64,000 nucleotides of DNA from the NCBI RefSeq assembly GCF_030686865.1, contig NZ_JAQYUS010000002.1, forward strand, positions 310,001 to 374,000, read 5' to 3'. Under the pieces are notes generated by a model, which worked only from the letters and a program-made list of their open reading frames with translations, was not told the origin of the DNA and did not search any database. This stretch comes from Kaistella sp. SH40-3 (GTDB lineage Bacteria > Bacteroidota > Bacteroidia > Flavobacteriales > Weeksellaceae). Numbering within the stretch: position 1 is the stretch's first letter; every line of letters begins with the position of its first letter. The translations under genes were made by a program, and so were the position numbers. Positions 53,787 to 62,683 of the stretch are shown piece after piece.

Positions 53787-54506
53787 TTATTTGGTTGCCT
53801 TATAAATAGTTGCGATTCCTAAACTTAATTTCTTGTATTCTACTTTTTTAAAACCAACATTCAACAGAATCGTTTTCATTTTTTCTCCGAATGGAAAAGC
53901 ATTTACAGAATCTGGCAAATACGTATATGCACGATTATCCTTCGAAACTAATTTACCAATTTGAGGCAAAATATTTTTGAAATAGAACATATAAAACGGA
54001 GCTAAAAATCCTTCAACTTTAGAGAACTCTAAAATGTAAACGCTCTTGTTTTCCTTAACTACTCTCTTTAGTTCAGATAAACCTTTTTCTAAATTTTCGA
54101 AATTACGCACTCCAAAAGCAACGGAAACCGCATCGAATTTATTGCTTTCAAAAGGAAGATTTTCTGCATCTCCTTTAATCATTTCAATTTGATCGGTTAA
54201 ATTAATCTTTTTGATTTTATCAATACCAACATTTAACATTTGCTGAGATAGGTCTAAACCGATCATCTTAGCACCGGTTCCTTTTTGTACTGCAATTGCC
54301 AAATCACCCGTTCCAGTGGCGACATCCAAAACTAATTTTGGTTGGTCAGCACTCATCCATTTCACCAAAGTGTTTCTCCAGAGAACATCAATTTTCATTG
54401 AAAGAACATGATTCAATAAATCATATTTCGGCGCAATGTTGTCGAACATATCTTCGACTTCTTTTTTCTTTCCGGCTTCGGTGTTATAAGGGGTAACTTG
54501 GTTCAA
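53787..54506 (-). CDS. ubiE: Demethylmenaquinone methyltransferase
   Basis: 239 residues. It has the UbiE/MenG signature: FDNIAPKYDLLNHVLSMKIDVLWR (here about 22-45), SAM motif I LVLDVATGTGDLAIAV (about 58-73), and the AFGVRNFENLEKGLSE motif. The organism should use menaquinone, so menG is the functional equivalent. It methylates demethylmenaquinone to menaquinone. It shares a transcript with porT (gap 1 base) and possibly with the gene 10 bases upstream. Confidence 0.95.
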   Translation of the reverse strand: MNQVTPYNTEAGKKKEVEDMFDNIAPKYDLLNHVLSMKIDVLWRNTLVKWMSADQPKLVLDVATGTGDLAIAVQKGTGAKMIGLDLSQQMLNVGIDKIKKINLTDQIEMIKGDAENLPFESNKFDAVSVAFGVRNFENLEKGLSELKRVVKENKSVYILEFSKVEGFLAPFYMFYFKNILPQIGKLVSKDNRAYTYLPDSVNAFPFGEKMKTILLNVGFKKVEYKKLSLGIATIYKATK

Positions 54507-54516
54507 AATATGTTTA

Positions 54517-55086
54517 TTAAAATTTATAGTATTCTTTATAGTAATTCAAAAAATCTGCTTTTCGAAATATCTTTGTTCTCGATTCTACTTTTTGAATGTT
54601 TTTTACAACAGCATCATAATCCTCATCTAAATTATAGTAAAAATCATCAGTATACAATTTATTAAAACGCACTGGCGAATTCACGTACAATTTCCCATCA
54701 ATGGTGGTTTGTTTTCTTACTGCAATTAATGAATCTTTATTAAGACCATAACCATAAAACTGCTCATTGATATAATAATCCTCATGAGCAATATTAACTA
54801 ATCCACGGTTTTTCTTTACTACAAAAGCAGAGTCAAACAAAAGTTTCTTTTGACCATCAAAAACCTTGATATCATTTTTTCCTTTTTTTAAATCTACTTG
54901 AAATTGTTGGCCGCCAGTAATTGTTTTTTGCTCTCCATTATTAATATTAAAATAATAAGTTTTCTCAGTCGGATTGTCCACAAGATAATAATTCTTTTTG
55001 GCTAAAAAGAAATTGTAAATACCAAACGCAACCAAAACGGTGATGATGGATATTATTAAACCTTTGGTAGATGCGCTCATTTTCAT
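54517..55086 (-). CDS. Hypothetical membrane-anchored protein
   Basis: 189 residues from MKMSASTKGLIISI. One N-terminal transmembrane helix (about 8-27) is followed by a periplasmic part with YYLVDNPTEKTYYFNINNGEQKTI, repeated Lys/Gly/Tyr motifs and no recognised domain. The end is Tyr- and Lys-rich (FLNYYKEYYKF). The longer frame to 55206 overlaps the divergent promoter and start, so I chose the ATG at 55086; Met3 is also possible. It lies 10 bases upstream of ubiE on the same strand and may belong to the ubiE-porT unit. Confidence 0.75.
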   Translation of the reverse strand: MKMSASTKGLIISIITVLVAFGIYNFFLAKKNYYLVDNPTEKTYYFNINNGEQKTITGGQQFQVDLKKGKNDIKVFDGQKKLLFDSAFVVKKNRGLVNIAHEDYYINEQFYGYGLNKDSLIAVRKQTTIDGKLYVNSPVRFNKLYTDDFYYNLDEDYDAVVKNIQKVESRTKIFRKADFLNYYKEYYKF

Positions 55087-55113
55087 AAAAATATTCTGGT
55101 AAAAAAACTTTTG

Positions 55114-55121
55114 CAAATTTA
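55114..55121 (-). promoter_or_regulatory. -7 box (TAAATTTG) of the 54517-55086 / ubiE / porT unit
   Basis: A perfect TAnnTTTG match on the minus strand, about 27 bases before the ATG. It lies 38 bases from the oppositely oriented box at 55159. Confidence 0.6.
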
Positions 55122-55158
55122 ATAATAATTTTGTTTCTCCACGATACAATATTATGAT

Positions 55159-55166
55159 TAACTTTG
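55159..55166 (+). promoter_or_regulatory. -7 box (TAACTTTG) of the FabH-like gene
   Basis: A perfect TAnnTTTG match, 24 bases before the chosen ATG at 55190. Confidence 0.65.
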
Positions 55167-55189
55167 CCTTAAATTTTTCATTCAAATAT

Positions 55190-56257
55190 ATGCCTAACAC
55201 AATCATAATCGGATCAGGAAGTTATATTCCTACAAAGGTAATCACTAAAGACCATTTCATGGATTCTGTTTTTTATACAGATGAGGGTGACTTAATCGAC
55301 AAACCTAATGAGGAAATCATTCAAAAATTTGTAGAAATCACCGAAATAGAAAAAAGGTGTTATCTGGAAGATGATGAATTTAATTCTGATCTTGGTTACA
55401 GAGCTGCCAAAGAAGCAATTCATGACGCGAACATCGACCAAGAAGATCTCGATTATATCATTTATGCCAGCAACTTCGGCGAAGTTGATAAAAATGGAAT
55501 GACTAACTTTATGCCTTCCATGTCAGCGAGAGTAAAAAATAAACTCGGCATTAAAAACCGAAGAACCGTAAATTACGATATGATTTTTGGTTGCCCGGGT
55601 TGGGTTGAAGCGATGATTCTCGCAGATACTCTTATTAAAGCAAAAAAAGCAAAATTGATTTTGGTGGTTGGGTCCGAAACTTTAAGTAGAGTTACAGATG
55701 CTTTTGACCGAAATAAAATGATCTTTGCCGACGGTGCCGGAGCGGTTGTAGTACAAGCGACAGACGACGAGAATGTCGGAATTATTGCTGATTCTACAAT
55801 TTGCGATAATGGCCCGGAATTAAATTACTTGGAAAATTCACCTTCCTTAAAAAAGGATGAAGACCGAAGACCTTTATACATCAGAATGCATGGTCGTAAA
55901 ATCTATGAATATGCTTTGAAAAATGTTCCAGATGCGATTAAAGAAACCATTGATAAAGCGAATTTAACGATCGACGATATTGATAAAATCCTCATTCATC
56001 AAGCAAATGCGAAAATGGATTATGCTATGATTTCGCGTTTATTTAAGTTGTACGGCAGAACCGATTACGATCACGCAGTTTCTCCAATGACCATACAGTA
56101 TTTAGGAAACTCATCTGTGGCCACGATACCAACGATGTTCGACCTTATTATAAAAGGAGAAATGAAAGGACAATCTTTCAAAGAAAAAGGAAATATTGTC
56201 TTTACTTCGGTAGGAGCCGGAATGAATATTAACGCGATTGTGTATCGTTTTCCCTAA
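55190..56257 (+). CDS. 3-oxoacyl-ACP synthase III family protein (FabH-like)
   Basis: 355 residues from MPNTIIIGSGSYIPTKV. The catalytic Cys is in DMIFGCPGW (about 136-144), the His in ILIHQANAKMD (about 263-273) and the Asn in YLGNSSVATIPTMFD (about 304-318), the full Cys-His-Asn triad of KAS III. The family starts fatty acid chains or makes specialised acyl products. Its divergence from canonical FabH (a long insert near 25-50) leaves open which. A second in-frame ATG 12 codons upstream lies before the -7 box and is rejected. A terminator follows. Confidence 0.9.
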   Translation: MPNTIIIGSGSYIPTKVITKDHFMDSVFYTDEGDLIDKPNEEIIQKFVEITEIEKRCYLEDDEFNSDLGYRAAKEAIHDANIDQEDLDYIIYASNFGEVDKNGMTNFMPSMSARVKNKLGIKNRRTVNYDMIFGCPGWVEAMILADTLIKAKKAKLILVVGSETLSRVTDAFDRNKMIFADGAGAVVVQATDDENVGIIADSTICDNGPELNYLENSPSLKKDEDRRPLYIRMHGRKIYEYALKNVPDAIKETIDKANLTIDDIDKILIHQANAKMDYAMISRLFKLYGRTDYDHAVSPMTIQYLGNSSVATIPTMFDLIIKGEMKGQSFKEKGNIVFTSVGAGMNINAIVYRFP

Positions 56258-56281
56258 TCAAAAACTTTAAATATAAAGAAT

Positions 56282-56309
56282 AGCACAAAATTTGTTTTTG
56301 TGCTTTTTT
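56282..56309 (+). terminator. Terminator after the FabH-like gene
   Basis: AGCACAAAA (56282-56290) pairs with TTTTGTGCT (56295-56303), followed by a T run. Confidence 0.75.
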
Positions 56310-56325
56310 ATTTACTAAATCAGAC

Positions 56326-57531
56326 ATGCAAAGAAATATTTTAATCATCACCGGAATTCTGTTCGCTCTGGAATTCTACGCTTACCAAGCCTTTAAAACC
56401 CTAACCAACAATAATTATTTAAGAATTGCCTATTGGACAATTACGATCTTGGTTTATTTGTTTTTTCTCTATGAAGTACTGAATTTTAAAAGAACAGAAC
56501 GCGACCATTCTCGGGTACAACTTATTTCATCAGTCTTCATGGTTTTTATGCTTCCTAAACTTCTTGTCGCTTTTTTTCTTTTAATTGGGGACATAAGTAG
56601 AGCACTTCAGTTTACATTTCAATCATTTGGTTCAGGTGAAAACCATTTTCCGGAACGCCGCAAATTTTTAAGCATCTTAGGAATAGGAAGTGCTGCAATA
56701 CTTTCAGGCTTATTTTTAGATGGTGTTATCTTAGGTAAATACCGTCACAGCGTAAGAAAAGTAAAATTGAAAATCGCAGGTTTACCCAAAAGCTTTAAAG
56801 GCTATAGAATCATTCAGATTTCAGATGTTCACTCCGGAAGTTTTTTTAATCCCGCCAAATTGCAGACCGCCATTAATATGATTAATGAGCAAAAACCAGA
56901 TTTGGTTTTATTTACGGGTGACATGGTTAACAATTATGCGGATGAATTTAAACCTTTTGTCCCTTTATTCAAAAGCATTCAGTCAAACGACGGAAAATTC
57001 TCAATCCTTGGAAATCATGATTACGGCGATTACGGCGCTTGGGAATCAATGCACGAAAAAGAGCAAAATATTCCAAATCTTATTGAATTACAAAAACAGG
57101 CTGGTTTCGAAATGCTGCGAAATGAACATCGAATTATTGAGAAAAACGGCGAAAAACTCTATTTACTTGGTGTAGAAAACTGGGGCGAAAAACCTTTCCC
57201 ACAATATGGTGATTTGGATAAAGCATCTAACGGAGTTCCGCCAGAAGCCGCCAAAATCCTGATGAGTCATGATCCAACGCACTTTGATGCGGTTGTAAAA
57301 GATCATCCAGCAAACGTACAATTAACGCTGTCTGGTCACACGCACGGAATGCAGTTTGGTCTGGATTTGAAAAATGTTCGTTGGTCTCCGGTGCAATACC
57401 GTTATAAAAAATGGGCTGATTTATATGAAAGCAACGGAAAATCACTTTACGTAAACCGAGGTTTTGGTGTCATTGGATATCCGGGAAGAGTCGGTATTGA
57501 ACCCGAAATCACTTTATTTGAATTGAGTTAA
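56326..57531 (+). CDS. Membrane metallophosphoesterase (YkuE-like)
   Basis: 401 residues. Three N-terminal helices (about 4-24, 33-52, 63-88) precede a calcineurin-like phosphoesterase domain with all metal motifs: ISDVHSGSF (about 165-173), FTGDMVN, LGNHDYG, MSHDPTHFDAV and SGHTHGMQFG (about 338-347). A twin-Arg stretch RRKFLSILGIGSAAIL sits just before the domain, so the catalytic part could be outside the cytoplasm. Relatives such as YkuE act on phospholipid or UDP-diacylglucosamine; the substrate is unknown. The next gene starts 16 bases later. Confidence 0.9.
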   Translation: MQRNILIITGILFALEFYAYQAFKTLTNNNYLRIAYWTITILVYLFFLYEVLNFKRTERDHSRVQLISSVFMVFMLPKLLVAFFLLIGDISRALQFTFQSFGSGENHFPERRKFLSILGIGSAAILSGLFLDGVILGKYRHSVRKVKLKIAGLPKSFKGYRIIQISDVHSGSFFNPAKLQTAINMINEQKPDLVLFTGDMVNNYADEFKPFVPLFKSIQSNDGKFSILGNHDYGDYGAWESMHEKEQNIPNLIELQKQAGFEMLRNEHRIIEKNGEKLYLLGVENWGEKPFPQYGDLDKASNGVPPEAAKILMSHDPTHFDAVVKDHPANVQLTLSGHTHGMQFGLDLKNVRWSPVQYRYKKWADLYESNGKSLYVNRGFGVIGYPGRVGIEPEITLFELS

Positions 57532-57547
57532 TCTAAAAAGAACAGTA

Positions 57548-58042
57548 ATGATTTCCTTTAAAAAAGCATCTGAAAAAGACATTCCACTTCTGCAGGAAAT
57601 TGCAGAAAAATCCTGGAATTCGGCTTACGCAAAGATTTTATCGAAAGAGCAAATCGACTATATGTTAAGCGAAATGTATTCTCACTCAGAAATTTCGAAT
57701 CACTTGCAAAATCCAAACTATCATTATTATTTGATTTTAAATGATGATGTTAATGCTGGATTTATCGGCTTTGAAAATCATTATGAAAAAGGCACGGCCA
57801 AACTTCACCGTATATATCTTTTAAAAGAGTTTAAAGGAAAAGGTCTGGGAAAAAAAGGACTGGATTTCTTAAAAGAAAAAGTTAAAGAAAGTTCAGATCA
57901 ACGAATTATCTTAAATGTTAACAAAAATAATCCCGCGAAAAAAGTATATGAATCACAAGGATTTCAGGTGTATCACGAAGAAGTTTTTGATATCGGAAAT
58001 GGCTTTGTAATGGATGATTTCCTTATGGAATTCAAGTTTTAA
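57548..58042 (+). CDS. GNAT family N-acetyltransferase
   Basis: 164 residues. The acetyl-CoA loop is the R/Q-x-x-G-x-G/A pattern in LKEFKGKGLGKKGLDFL (about 96-112), preceded by KLHRIYL and followed by LNVNKNNPAKKVYESQGF (about 123-140), all typical of GNAT. The substrate is unknown. It follows the phosphoesterase gene by 16 bases and is likely co-transcribed. Confidence 0.92.
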   Translation: MISFKKASEKDIPLLQEIAEKSWNSAYAKILSKEQIDYMLSEMYSHSEISNHLQNPNYHYYLILNDDVNAGFIGFENHYEKGTAKLHRIYLLKEFKGKGLGKKGLDFLKEKVKESSDQRIILNVNKNNPAKKVYESQGFQVYHEEVFDIGNGFVMDDFLMEFKF

Positions 58043-58132
58043 ATCTTCAGTTTATCGAATCAGAAATATAACAGTGATTTTTTTTGGTATGATTTTAGAA
58101 AGTTAAAAATCATTAACATTAAAAATAAAGAT

Positions 58133-58375
58133 ATGACACGTACTAATTTACTTTCAAAGATTCAGATTTTCGCATTAGCAGTTATGGCAAACCTTGCTGT
58201 AGTTTTAGTAAAAGCCCAGGAAAAAGCGCCGGACTTAAAAGTTGATGTTGACATCAATAAAGGAAATGAATCAATGGGCGGAGATTGGATGAGCAATCCT
58301 TTGGTTTGGGTAATTGGAGCCTTAGTTATTATCGTTATCATTGCTTTAGTAGCAAGAGGAGGTGGAAATAAATAA
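58133..58375 (+). CDS. Small exported single-pass membrane protein
   Basis: 80 residues. A signal peptide (about 1-28, ending VKAQ) is followed by a short acidic stretch, a transmembrane helix (about 55-75, NPLVWVIGALVIIVIIALVA) and a RGGGNK end. No recognised domain. It is similar in layout to small flavobacterial proteins of unknown role. It has its own terminator, nearly identical in sequence to that of the next gene. Confidence 0.7.
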   Translation: MTRTNLLSKIQIFALAVMANLAVVLVKAQEKAPDLKVDVDINKGNESMGGDWMSNPLVWVIGALVIIVIIALVARGGGNK

Positions 58376-58395
58376 GTACATTATTATAAATAACA

Positions 58396-58429
58396 AATCC
58401 CGAAATTTTTAAAGTTTCGGGATTTTTTG
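58396..58429 (+). terminator. Terminator after the 80-residue protein gene
   Basis: AAATCCCGAAA (58396-58406) pairs with TTTCGGGATTT (58416-58426), followed by a T run. It is nearly the same stem as at 58984-59019. Confidence 0.9.
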
Positions 58430-58535
58430 TGCTTAAAAATCAATACAACTAAAAGTAAAATTCAATGGATAAAAATTCGATCGCATCAATTTTTAAATTA
58501 CTTTTGCAGCCAATTAAAAAATAGTTTAATACAAA

Positions 58536-58961
58536 ATGAAAACAAAATTCATCGCACTTCTTTTCGCCTTAGGTTTCGTTATGATTTCAATTAATGGAAA
58601 TGCGCAAAAGCAAGATCTGAAAACATTAAAACAACAATCTCAAGTTGTAAAACTTAATGCTGATCTGGTGGCAAAAAAAATCGATTTGGAAAAAGAAAGA
58701 CAGAACAATATTAAGATTGCCGACGAAGTTAAATATTTTGATAAAAAAGCCGATAAGACTACGAATAAATTCTCCCCTTCTGATCCTAAAACTACCGCGA
58801 AAGATGCCCGAAATGCAGCAAAACTTTTAAGACAAACCGAATCTGCTAATAAAGACTTGAGAAGAAGCAATCTGAAATTAGAGAAAATAGAAAGAGACAT
58901 TCTTAAATTAGAAGAGAAACTGAACAAACTGCAATACGCTGTTGAGATTAAAGAAAATTAA
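58536..58961 (+). CDS. Secreted coiled-coil protein
   Basis: 141 residues with a signal peptide (about 1-23, ending NAQ). The mature part is charged and helical: KTLKQQSQVVKLNADLVAKK at the start and a Lys/Glu/Leu-rich heptad pattern in KLEKIERDILKLEEKLNKLQ at the end. No catalytic motif. It could be a periplasmic structural protein; no function is known. The terminator is similar to the preceding gene's. Confidence 0.75.
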   Translation: MKTKFIALLFALGFVMISINGNAQKQDLKTLKQQSQVVKLNADLVAKKIDLEKERQNNIKIADEVKYFDKKADKTTNKFSPSDPKTTAKDARNAAKLLRQTESANKDLRRSNLKLEKIERDILKLEEKLNKLQYAVEIKEN

Positions 58962-58983
58962 ATTTACTGGTTTTATAAAAATC

Positions 58984-59019
58984 AAAATCCCGAAACTTCA
59001 AAGTATCGGGATTTTTTTT
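58984..59019. terminator. Bidirectional terminator between coiled-coil gene and alaS
   Basis: AAAATCCCGA (58984-58993) pairs with TCGGGATTTT (59006-59015), followed by a T run. It is shared with the convergent alaS gene. Confidence 0.85.
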
Positions 59020-59038
59020 AATAGATGTTTTTATCTTT

Positions 59039-61696
59039 TTATAAAGCAAGTGCTTTTTGGTAGGCGTTTTCTATACCATCAATGTTTTTTCCGCCTGCTG
59101 TTGCAAAGCCTGGATTTCCGCCGCCGCCGCCTTGGATTTCTTTCGCTAAATCTTTAACGATATTTCCCGCGTGGTATTTCGATTCTAAATCCGCAGAAAC
59201 GCCAACGGTAATCATTGGTTTTTCGCCGGCATCAGAAATAATGATGCTTATTGAATTCTGAATATCTTTCTTCAACTGGAACACGATATCTTTCACGCTT
59301 CCGGCATCCAGCGAAACTTTCTTGACCAATAATTTTTTATCTTCTTTTTGAACGAAATCATTCGCCCAGTTTGAGGTTTCTGATTTTGCTTTTTCTTTTT
59401 TCAAAGATTCAATTTCAGATTTTAAAGATGTGTTTTCTTCAATCAATTTCTCAACTGATTTTATTAAATCTTTCGACTTTAATAAAGAAGAAATTTCTTT
59501 TAATTGGGTTTCTAAATTTCTAAAATACGCCGCAGACTGATCACCGGAAATCGCTTCAATTCTACGGATTCCTGCCGCAGTTGAACTTTCATTCTGAATT
59601 TTAAAATGACCGATTTCTCCCGTATGTTTCACATGCGTTCCTCCACACAATTCTTTAGAAGAACCGAACTGAATCATTCTTACTTTATCGCCATATTTTT
59701 CACCGAACAAAGCCATTGCTCCTTTTTCCATCGCTTCAGTAATTGGAATTTCACGGAATTCTTGCAATGCAATATTTTCCTTGATTTTCGCATTTACTTT
59801 TTCCTCTACGATTTTCAATTGCTCCTCATCTATTTTAGAAAAATGGGAGAAATCGAAACGCAAATAATCAGGACCTACGAAGGAACCTTTTTGCTCAACG
59901 TGTGTTCCTAAAACTTCACGCAGCGCTTCGTGCAACAAATGGGTTACTGAGTGATTTGCCTGCGTATTTTTTCTTTCCGATTCATTTACTTTAGCGTAGA
60001 AAACTGCACCAGCATCCTTCGGTAATTCTTTAATTAAAGAAATAATCAGATTATTTTCTTTTCTCGTTTCCAGAACTTCGATGATTTCTGAACAATCTTT
60101 AATTTCTGAAACACTTGGATTTGAAATATCAAAACCTTCCGCATAACTTGGAATTAAAATTCCCTTGTCACCAACTTGCCCACCACCTTCGGGATAGAAA
60201 GGCGATTTCGACAATACGATTTGATAAAACTCACCGTCTTTATTTTCAACTTTTCGATAACGCGTAATATAAGTTTCACTTTCTGTGTGGTCGTAACCAA
60301 CAAAAGACTCTGTTTTTTCTTCTAAAACAACCCAGTCGTACACTTTCTGTGCTGATGATTTTTTTGAACGCTGTTTCTGTTTGTTCATTTCCTCTTCGAA
60401 ACCAACTTCATCAACAGTCAATTGTTTCTCTTCGGCGATGATTCTGGATAAATCTGCGGGGAAACCGTACGTATCATACAATTCGAAAACCGCTGTACCT
60501 GGAAGAGTTTTCTGGTTTTTAGAAAGTGTTTCATTGATGACCAAATCAATTCTTTTCAAACCATGTTCGATGGTTTTTAAGAACGATATTTCTTCTTCTC
60601 TAATAACTTCTGTAACCAGTTTTTCCTGTTTAACCAACTCTGGGAAAAATGCACCCATTTCGTTTTTTAAAATAGCAACCAATTCATAAAGGAAGGCTTC
60701 TTTCATTCCTAAAAACCGGTAAGCGTAAGAAATTCCACGACGTAAAATTCTACGGATCACATAACCTGCTCCACCGTTTGAAGGCAACTGTCCATCGGCA
60801 ATCGCAAAAGCAACTGCACGGATGTGATCAACCACAACGCGAATTGCAATATCTTTTTCGTCTTCTAAAATTCCGGTATATTTTTTTCCTGAAAGTTCTT
60901 CTACTTTAGTAATTAAAGGCATGAAAACATCGGTATCATAATTCGAAGTTTTGCCTTGTAAAGCCATGCACAAACGTTCAAAACCCATTCCGGTATCAAC
61001 GTGTCGGGATGGTAATTTTTCTAAACTTCCGTCTGCTTTTCTATTGAATTCCATGAAAACCAAATTCCAAACTTCCACCACTTGTGGATGATCATTGTTT
61101 ACTAGTTCTAAACCGGAAACTTTGGCTTTTTCTTCCTCCGTTCTAATATCGATATGAATTTCTGAACAAGGTCCGCAAGGTCCGCTTTCGCCCATTTCCC
61201 AGAAATTATCTTTTTTATTTCCGTTGATAATTCGGTCCTCAGAAATATGTGCTTTCCAGAAATTGTAAGCATCGTTATCGCGGTCTAAATTTTCAGAAGT
61301 ATCTCCTTCAAATATAGTTACGTAAAGATTTTCTTTCGGAATTTTATAAACTTCTGTTAACAATTCCCACGCATAATCAATCGCTTCTTTTTTAAAGTAA
61401 TCGCCGAACGACCAGTTTCCCAACATTTCAAACATGGTGTGGTGATAAGTATCACGACCAACATCGTCCAGATCATTGTGCTTCCCGGAAACTCTCAAAC
61501 ATTTTTGGGTATCCGCAATTCTGGGAGATTTCGGTTCTTTATAACCCAGAAAATAATCCTTAAACTGCGTCATACCAGAGTTTGAGAACATTAAAGTTGG
61601 ATCATCTTTCAACACAATTGGTGCGGAAGGAACGATAAGATGCCCTTTTTCTTTAAAAAAATCTAAAAACTGTTGTCTTATTTGTTGTGAAGTCAT
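59039..61696 (-). CDS. alaS: Alanine--tRNA ligase
   Basis: 885 residues from MTSQQIRQQFLDFFKEKGH, the usual AlaS beginning. The class II core has PTLMFSNSGMTQFKDYFLG and GRDTYHHTMFEMLGNWSFGDYF. The editing domain has the zinc ligands HSVTH (HxxxH) and CGGTH (CxxxH). The C-terminal C-Ala domain ends with a GGGGGNPGFATAGG loop. It charges tRNA-Ala and hydrolyses Ser- or Gly-tRNA-Ala. A 12-codon extension upstream (to 61732) would overlap the -7 box and is rejected. Confidence 0.97.
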   Translation of the reverse strand: MTSQQIRQQFLDFFKEKGHLIVPSAPIVLKDDPTLMFSNSGMTQFKDYFLGYKEPKSPRIADTQKCLRVSGKHNDLDDVGRDTYHHTMFEMLGNWSFGDYFKKEAIDYAWELLTEVYKIPKENLYVTIFEGDTSENLDRDNDAYNFWKAHISEDRIINGNKKDNFWEMGESGPCGPCSEIHIDIRTEEEKAKVSGLELVNNDHPQVVEVWNLVFMEFNRKADGSLEKLPSRHVDTGMGFERLCMALQGKTSNYDTDVFMPLITKVEELSGKKYTGILEDEKDIAIRVVVDHIRAVAFAIADGQLPSNGGAGYVIRRILRRGISYAYRFLGMKEAFLYELVAILKNEMGAFFPELVKQEKLVTEVIREEEISFLKTIEHGLKRIDLVINETLSKNQKTLPGTAVFELYDTYGFPADLSRIIAEEKQLTVDEVGFEEEMNKQKQRSKKSSAQKVYDWVVLEEKTESFVGYDHTESETYITRYRKVENKDGEFYQIVLSKSPFYPEGGGQVGDKGILIPSYAEGFDISNPSVSEIKDCSEIIEVLETRKENNLIISLIKELPKDAGAVFYAKVNESERKNTQANHSVTHLLHEALREVLGTHVEQKGSFVGPDYLRFDFSHFSKIDEEQLKIVEEKVNAKIKENIALQEFREIPITEAMEKGAMALFGEKYGDKVRMIQFGSSKELCGGTHVKHTGEIGHFKIQNESSTAAGIRRIEAISGDQSAAYFRNLETQLKEISSLLKSKDLIKSVEKLIEENTSLKSEIESLKKEKAKSETSNWANDFVQKEDKKLLVKKVSLDAGSVKDIVFQLKKDIQNSISIIISDAGEKPMITVGVSADLESKYHAGNIVKDLAKEIQGGGGGNPGFATAGGKNIDGIENAYQKALAL

Positions 61697-61729
61697 GATT
61701 GAATTGGCTTTAGCGTATATATAAGTTGG

Positions 61730-61737
61730 CAAATTTA
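61730..61737 (-). promoter_or_regulatory. -7 box (TAAATTTG) of alaS
   Basis: A perfect TAnnTTTG match on the minus strand, 33 bases before the chosen alaS ATG. Confidence 0.65.
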
Positions 61738-61932
61738 ATGATTTTTAAAATGACTCTCGAATAATGTGTTCGCGAATTTAAAAATATTCATTTTTAAAAT
61801 TTTTCATTTTTAAATTACTCACGAAAAACCGAATTCGAATTGTTCTCGTATATAAAATTGTCAGTAGAAAATTTCTAATTATTGAAATGAGAGCGATAGA
61901 TAATTACTTCTAATTCCTTTAAATTTCAGCCT

Positions 61933-61940
61933 TATATTTG
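61933..61940 (+). promoter_or_regulatory. -7 box (TATATTTG) of msrA
   Basis: A perfect TAnnTTTG match. It ends 1 base before an in-frame ATG at 61942, which therefore cannot be the normal start; 61969 fits. Confidence 0.65.
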
Positions 61941-61968
61941 CATGTACACTAAAATTAATTCAAACACA

Positions 61969-62649
61969 ATGAATAAAAATAACAATCAAAAAATGAAAAA
62001 TATTTTAACACTCTTGGCATTTATCTTTGGAGTTGGCATTTTTGCGGCAACCTCCTTTTCTTGCTCGAAAGCCAAAGCAAAACCTATTGCAGAAAACAAA
62101 AAAAATGAAACAAATATGGAAGGTAAAAACATTAAAGAAATCTATTTTGCTGGTGGATGTTTCTGGGGAACGGAACATCTTTTTCAACTCGTAAGAGGCG
62201 TTGTAGATACTGAAGTTGGATATGCAAACGGAAAGATTAAAAACCCTACTTATGAACAGGTAATCAGTCACACGACAGGTTTCGCTGAAGCGGTGAAAGT
62301 AAAGTATGATGCTAATCAAGTAAACTTGCCATTGTTAATTGATCTCTTTTTTAAATCAATTGATCCTACAACTATAGACCGACAGGGAAACGATATTGGA
62401 GATAATTACAGAAGTGGAATTTATTCTACCGATGAGACTACAGAAGCCATTGTAAAAACTGAAGTTGCAAAATTGGCTAAGAATTATAATAAACCGGTTG
62501 TCGTAGAAACGATTCCTTTGAAAAACTTCTACAAAGCCGAAGATTATCACCAAGATTATTTAGATAAAAATCCGGGTGGATATTGCCACATTCCGCTTTC
62601 CGTATTTGAAGAAGCGAAAAAAGCAAACCCGCTGCCAGCAGCGAAGTAA
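61969..62649 (+). CDS. msrA: Peptide-methionine (S)-S-oxide reductase, lipoprotein form
   Basis: 226 residues from MNKNNNQKMKN (or 218 from the Met at 61993). A leader (LTLLAFIFGVGIFA) ends in the lipobox SFSC, so the enzyme is anchored outside the cytoplasm. The catalytic motif is AGGCFWGTEH (about 61-70). A long MsrA domain follows, with DRQGNDIGDNYRSGIY, YHQDYLDKNPGGYC and the resolving Cys in GGYCHI. It reduces oxidised Met in envelope proteins. No MsrB domain is fused. The upstream ATG at 61942 is excluded by the -7 box. Confidence 0.92.
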   Translation: MNKNNNQKMKNILTLLAFIFGVGIFAATSFSCSKAKAKPIAENKKNETNMEGKNIKEIYFAGGCFWGTEHLFQLVRGVVDTEVGYANGKIKNPTYEQVISHTTGFAEAVKVKYDANQVNLPLLIDLFFKSIDPTTIDRQGNDIGDNYRSGIYSTDETTEAIVKTEVAKLAKNYNKPVVVETIPLKNFYKAEDYHQDYLDKNPGGYCHIPLSVFEEAKKANPLPAAK

Positions 62650-62655
62650 TAAATT

Positions 62656-62683
62656 AAAGGTTGTCGAAAGGCAACCTTTTTTT
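62656..62683. terminator. Bidirectional terminator between msrA and membrane protein gene
   Basis: GGTTGTC (62659-62665) pairs with GGCAACC (62670-62676, one GU pair) across a GAAA tetraloop, followed by a T run. Confidence 0.88.
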
